Shown here in pieces: positions 5,944 through 7,576 of a stretch of 7,576 bases of DNA. Where the stretch lies: assembly GCA_002254285.1 (NCBI GenBank), contig NIUZ01000189.1, positions 1 through 7,576 on the forward strand, given 5' to 3'. The notes beneath the pieces were generated by a model. The model did not search any database. It was given only the letters and a program-made list of their open reading frames with translations, and was not told the DNA's origin. The stretch is from Bacteroidetes bacterium 4572_112 (GTDB lineage: Bacteria; Bacteroidota; Bacteroidia; Bacteroidales; UBA1556). The first letter of the stretch is position 1. Every line of letters starts with the position of its first letter. The position numbers and the translations under genes were made by a program.

Positions 5944-6014
5944 AATTACGAATTAAGAATTAGGAATGAAGAATTAACTCTACATTCGTAATTCCAAATT
6001 CTACATTCTTAATT
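5944..6014. repeat. AT-rich inverted repeat upstream of rbfA
   Basis: AATTACGAAT (5944-5953) is the exact reverse complement of ATTCGTAATT (5984-5993), and AATTAAGAAT (5951-5960) that of ATTCTTAATT (6005-6014). The segment mixes AATTACGAATT/AAGAATTA-like units of a kind often seen as low-complexity extragenic repeats in AT-rich bacteria. It lies between the Lys/Pro-rich reading frame and rbfA. No clear TAnnTTTG box for rbfA is seen in it. Confidence 0.65.
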
Positions 6015-6018
6015 AATT

Positions 6019-6249
6019 TTATCTTCTTCTTCCTCCGCCTTTATTCATTTTAGGACTTGCCGATCTAGTTTTAGGAGCAGGCCTAGCTTGTGGTGTACTT
6101 GGCCTAGTTGATGGCTTAGTACTTGGTCGTGTTTGAGGTTGCTTATTTGGCTTAGTTGAAGGCTTAGTACTAGGTTTTGTACTCGGCTTATTATGTGGTT
6201 GAGTACTTATACCTTTATTTGGTTTTTGAGAAGGTTTAGTGCTTGACAT
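6019..6249 (-). CDS. Lys/Pro/Ser/Thr-rich tail fragment with KPST repeats
   Basis: This is a 76-residue basic, low-complexity frame: repeated KPST / RPST units (about residues 21-52), a PAPKTRS stretch, then MNKGGGRRR at the end. No domain is recognisable. Its ATG (6247-6249) overlaps the last 14 bases of the upstream gene in another frame. Secreted Bacteroidota proteins that begin like the upstream gene often end, as I recall, in just such a TRP/RPST-rich tail closing with GGGRRR. This piece is therefore better read as the displaced C-terminus of that gene than as an independent protein. If translated on its own, overlap coupling would be needed. Confidence 0.5.
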   Translation of the reverse strand: MSSTKPSQKPNKGISTQPHNKPSTKPSTKPSTKPNKQPQTRPSTKPSTRPSTPQARPAPKTRSASPKMNKGGGRRR

Positions 6250-6772
6250 ATTGAATAATAGGTTCTGACCCTACTACAATAGCTTCAGCAGCTGGACTAG
6301 CAACAGCAGTATCTTTACCTTGATAGGCAGGATTTGGCGTTACAGCAGGAGTTTCCAATTTTGGCTCAATAACATAATCTTTACCATATAAATCTTCATT
6401 TCCAACAATTTGAATTGTCACTTTCTTATCCTTATCTTTAGAAACTAATATTGCGGCTACATCTTGTATTTCGTCCTTAACAATATCAACCTGCAAAACA
6501 AATACAAAATCATCTTTATCTTGCTTTGTTTCAACTTTTATAAAATCTACCTTTTCATCAAGGTTCAAATCAAGGTTATTAATCCCTGTTTTTTCTTCAT
6601 TTAAGGTTTTCTCAAATTCCTCTATTGTTTTTGATTTTTGAAAAAGATCTAATACCGCATAAAGGTCCAGATTATCGCCTGGCAATCCTAATTGAGTAGT
6701 ATCTGATTGTGCTCTCAGGTTTGAGAATCCAATTAGAAACATTACTATTAATAATCCAAATTTTATCTTCAT
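6236..6772 (-). CDS. Secreted hypothetical protein, LGLPGDNLDLY family, probably truncated
   Basis: The 178-residue product has an N-terminal Sec signal peptide (hydrophobic FGLLIVMFLIGF, likely cleavage after RA at about 21). The conserved block LGLPGDNLDLYAVLDLFQKS (28-47), EEFEKTLN, NNLDLNLDEKVDFIKV (65-80, EF-hand-like in spacing but with poor calcium ligands) and GNEDLYGKDYVIEP (124-137) are recognisable from a family of secreted Bacteroidota proteins of unknown function. Family members that I recall are about twice as long, continuing after the EP-I-I-QY region into a Trp/Tyr/Pro-rich segment and a basic Thr/Pro/Arg-rich tail. Here the frame ends at IIQYVKH and the tail follows in another frame (6019-6249). 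Its promoter is well placed at 6802-6830. It is exported to the periplasm or beyond; function unknown. Confidence 0.78.
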   Translation of the reverse strand: MKIKFGLLIVMFLIGFSNLRAQSDTTQLGLPGDNLDLYAVLDLFQKSKTIEEFEKTLNEEKTGINNLDLNLDEKVDFIKVETKQDKDDFVFVLQVDIVKDEIQDVAAILVSKDKDKKVTIQIVGNEDLYGKDYVIEPKLETPAVTPNPAYQGKDTAVASPAAEAIVVGSEPIIQYVKH

Positions 6773-6801
6773 AGTTTAATTTCTTTAATATTATTAATTT
6801 A

Positions 6802-6830
6802 CAAATATAGGTGTTTTACACAGCCTACAA
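6802..6830 (-). promoter_or_regulatory. Bacteroidota-type promoter of the secreted hypothetical gene
   Basis: On the - strand a -33 TTG (6828-6830) is followed after 18 bases by TATATTTG (6802-6809), fitting TAnnTTTG. It is 30 bases before the start codon at 6772 and is the best complete promoter match in the window. It also argues that the S9 peptidase upstream is a separate transcription unit. Confidence 0.68.
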
Positions 6831-6859
6831 TATTCTTTATAATTAGGACATTTAACTGA

Positions 6860-7576
6860 CTACAAATAATCATCAAAGTATTTTGCAATTTTGGTTTCTA
6901 AATGCAATCTATCCATACCACGTACATTATGCTCATGACCAGGATAAACAAAATAATCTACCTGCTTTTGCTTTTCAACACAAGTTTTAATAAACTGTAA
7001 GCTATGTTGCCATACAACTGTAGGGTCCATAGTACCATGAATAATCAATAGTTGACCTTTTAAATTATCAACCTTATTAAGTACGCAAGAGTTTTCGTAT
7101 CCTTCAGGATTCTCCTCAGGAGTATCCATATAGCGTTCGCCATACATAATTTCATAATACTTCCAATCGATAACCGGTCCACCTGCTACACCAACTTTGA
7201 ACACATCAGCGTGATTAAGCATGAGCGAAGTAGTCATAAAACCACCGAAGCTCCAGCCGTCAACACCAATTCTATCTTGATCAACAAAACTTAGGGTTTT
7301 CAGAAACTTAATTCCTGACATTTGATCTTCCATCTCCACAACACCTAACTGACGGTGAATTACATTCTCAAAAGCAAAACCTCTATTTCCTGAGCCTCTA
7401 TTATCCACAGTAAATATAACATATCCCTTTGCAGCCATTGCTTGCAAGAAATAACCTCCGCCTCCAAGGAAAGTGTTATTAATCATCTGAGCATGAGGGC
7501 CTCCATAAACATATACTAAAACTGGATATTTTTTTGCAGGATCAAAATCAACAGGCTTTATCAATCGGTAAAATAA
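6860..7576 (-). CDS. S9 family (DPP-IV-like) prolyl peptidase, catalytic domain, 5' partial
   Basis: Only the C-terminal alpha/beta-hydrolase domain is inside the window. The frame is open to the right edge (…LFYRLIKPVDFDPAKKYP), so the start and the beta-propeller domain lie beyond it. A TTG at 7562-7564 is not the true start. Counting from that TTG, the catalytic triad is visible: nucleophile S105 in GWSFGG, acid D180 in HGTMDPTVVWQHS, and H212 in YPGHEHNV by alignment with DPP-IV. The YVYGGPHAQ and VDNRGSGNRG blocks shape the active site, as in S9B dipeptidyl peptidases. These enzymes remove dipeptides after proline or alanine and are usually exported in Bacteroidota. The C-terminus appears complete and no terminator is obvious after the stop. 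DPP-IV subfamily is the likely assignment, but the specificity-determining Glu-Glu motif is outside the window. Confidence 0.9.
   Translation of the reverse strand, partial: LFYRLIKPVDFDPAKKYPVLVYVYGGPHAQMINNTFLGGGGYFLQAMAAKGYVIFTVDNRGSGNRGFAFENVIHRQLGVVEMEDQMSGIKFLKTLSFVDQDRIGVDGWSFGGFMTTSLMLNHADVFKVGVAGGPVIDWKYYEIMYGERYMDTPEENPEGYENSCVLNKVDNLKGQLLIIHGTMDPTVVWQHSLQFIKTCVEKQKQVDYFVYPGHEHNVRGMDRLHLETKIAKYFDDYL

Noticed and set aside
1..7576. tRNA, rRNA, riboswitch or insertion-sequence transposase genes
   Set aside because: No cloverleaf-like segment, rRNA match, known riboswitch core or transposase-like frame was seen on either strand.

Overview
The window looks like a chromosomal segment of a low-GC member of the Bacteroidota. 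Three things support this: a secreted protein ending in a type A type IX secretion (T9SS) sorting domain, at least three matches to the Bacteroidota -7 box TAnnTTTG upstream of genes, and protein families typical of the phylum (S4/RluB-like pseudouridine synthase with a lysine-rich N-terminal tail, DPP-IV-like S9 peptidase, and a secreted family starting with a 'LGLPGDNLDLY' block). The genus cannot be told from the sequence alone.

Layout, left to right. On the + strand there is the 3' part of a secreted Asp-box (sialidase-fold) protein (2-1450), then an rRNA pseudouridine synthase (1530-2420) closed by a strong intrinsic terminator (2440-2480). A gene-free stretch of about 375 bases between convergent genes (2481-2854) is full of small hairpins. 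It is bounded by two inverted, covarying copies of a 20-base hairpin motif and looks like a mobile or REP/MITE-like non-coding element. On the - strand, read right to left, there are an S9 peptidase catalytic domain (cut by the window edge), a secreted protein with a displaced Lys/Pro/Ser/Thr-rich tail, a frameshifted rbfA, a Wzx/MATE-type flippase starting at TTG, a Fic-family protein, and a DgkA-type lipid kinase.

Most genes are housekeeping or envelope genes: ribosome maturation (rbfA, pseudouridine synthase), envelope lipid and polysaccharide traffic (dgkA, flippase), and secreted or periplasmic proteins (Asp-box protein, S9 peptidase). The regulatory highlight is a perfect 20-base palindrome directly abutting the predicted -7 box of the fic gene. 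It is a good candidate operator for autoregulation by the winged-helix-like tail of the Fic protein.

The most surprising pattern is that three neighbouring - strand genes each lack an internal segment while both ends are well preserved. Fic lacks the flap region in frame. rbfA lacks its central KH-fold strands and is frameshifted. The secreted protein lacks the middle that normally links its head to its basic tail and is frameshifted. Either this is real local decay or remodelling, or it is an assembly or consensus artefact; read-level data would decide.
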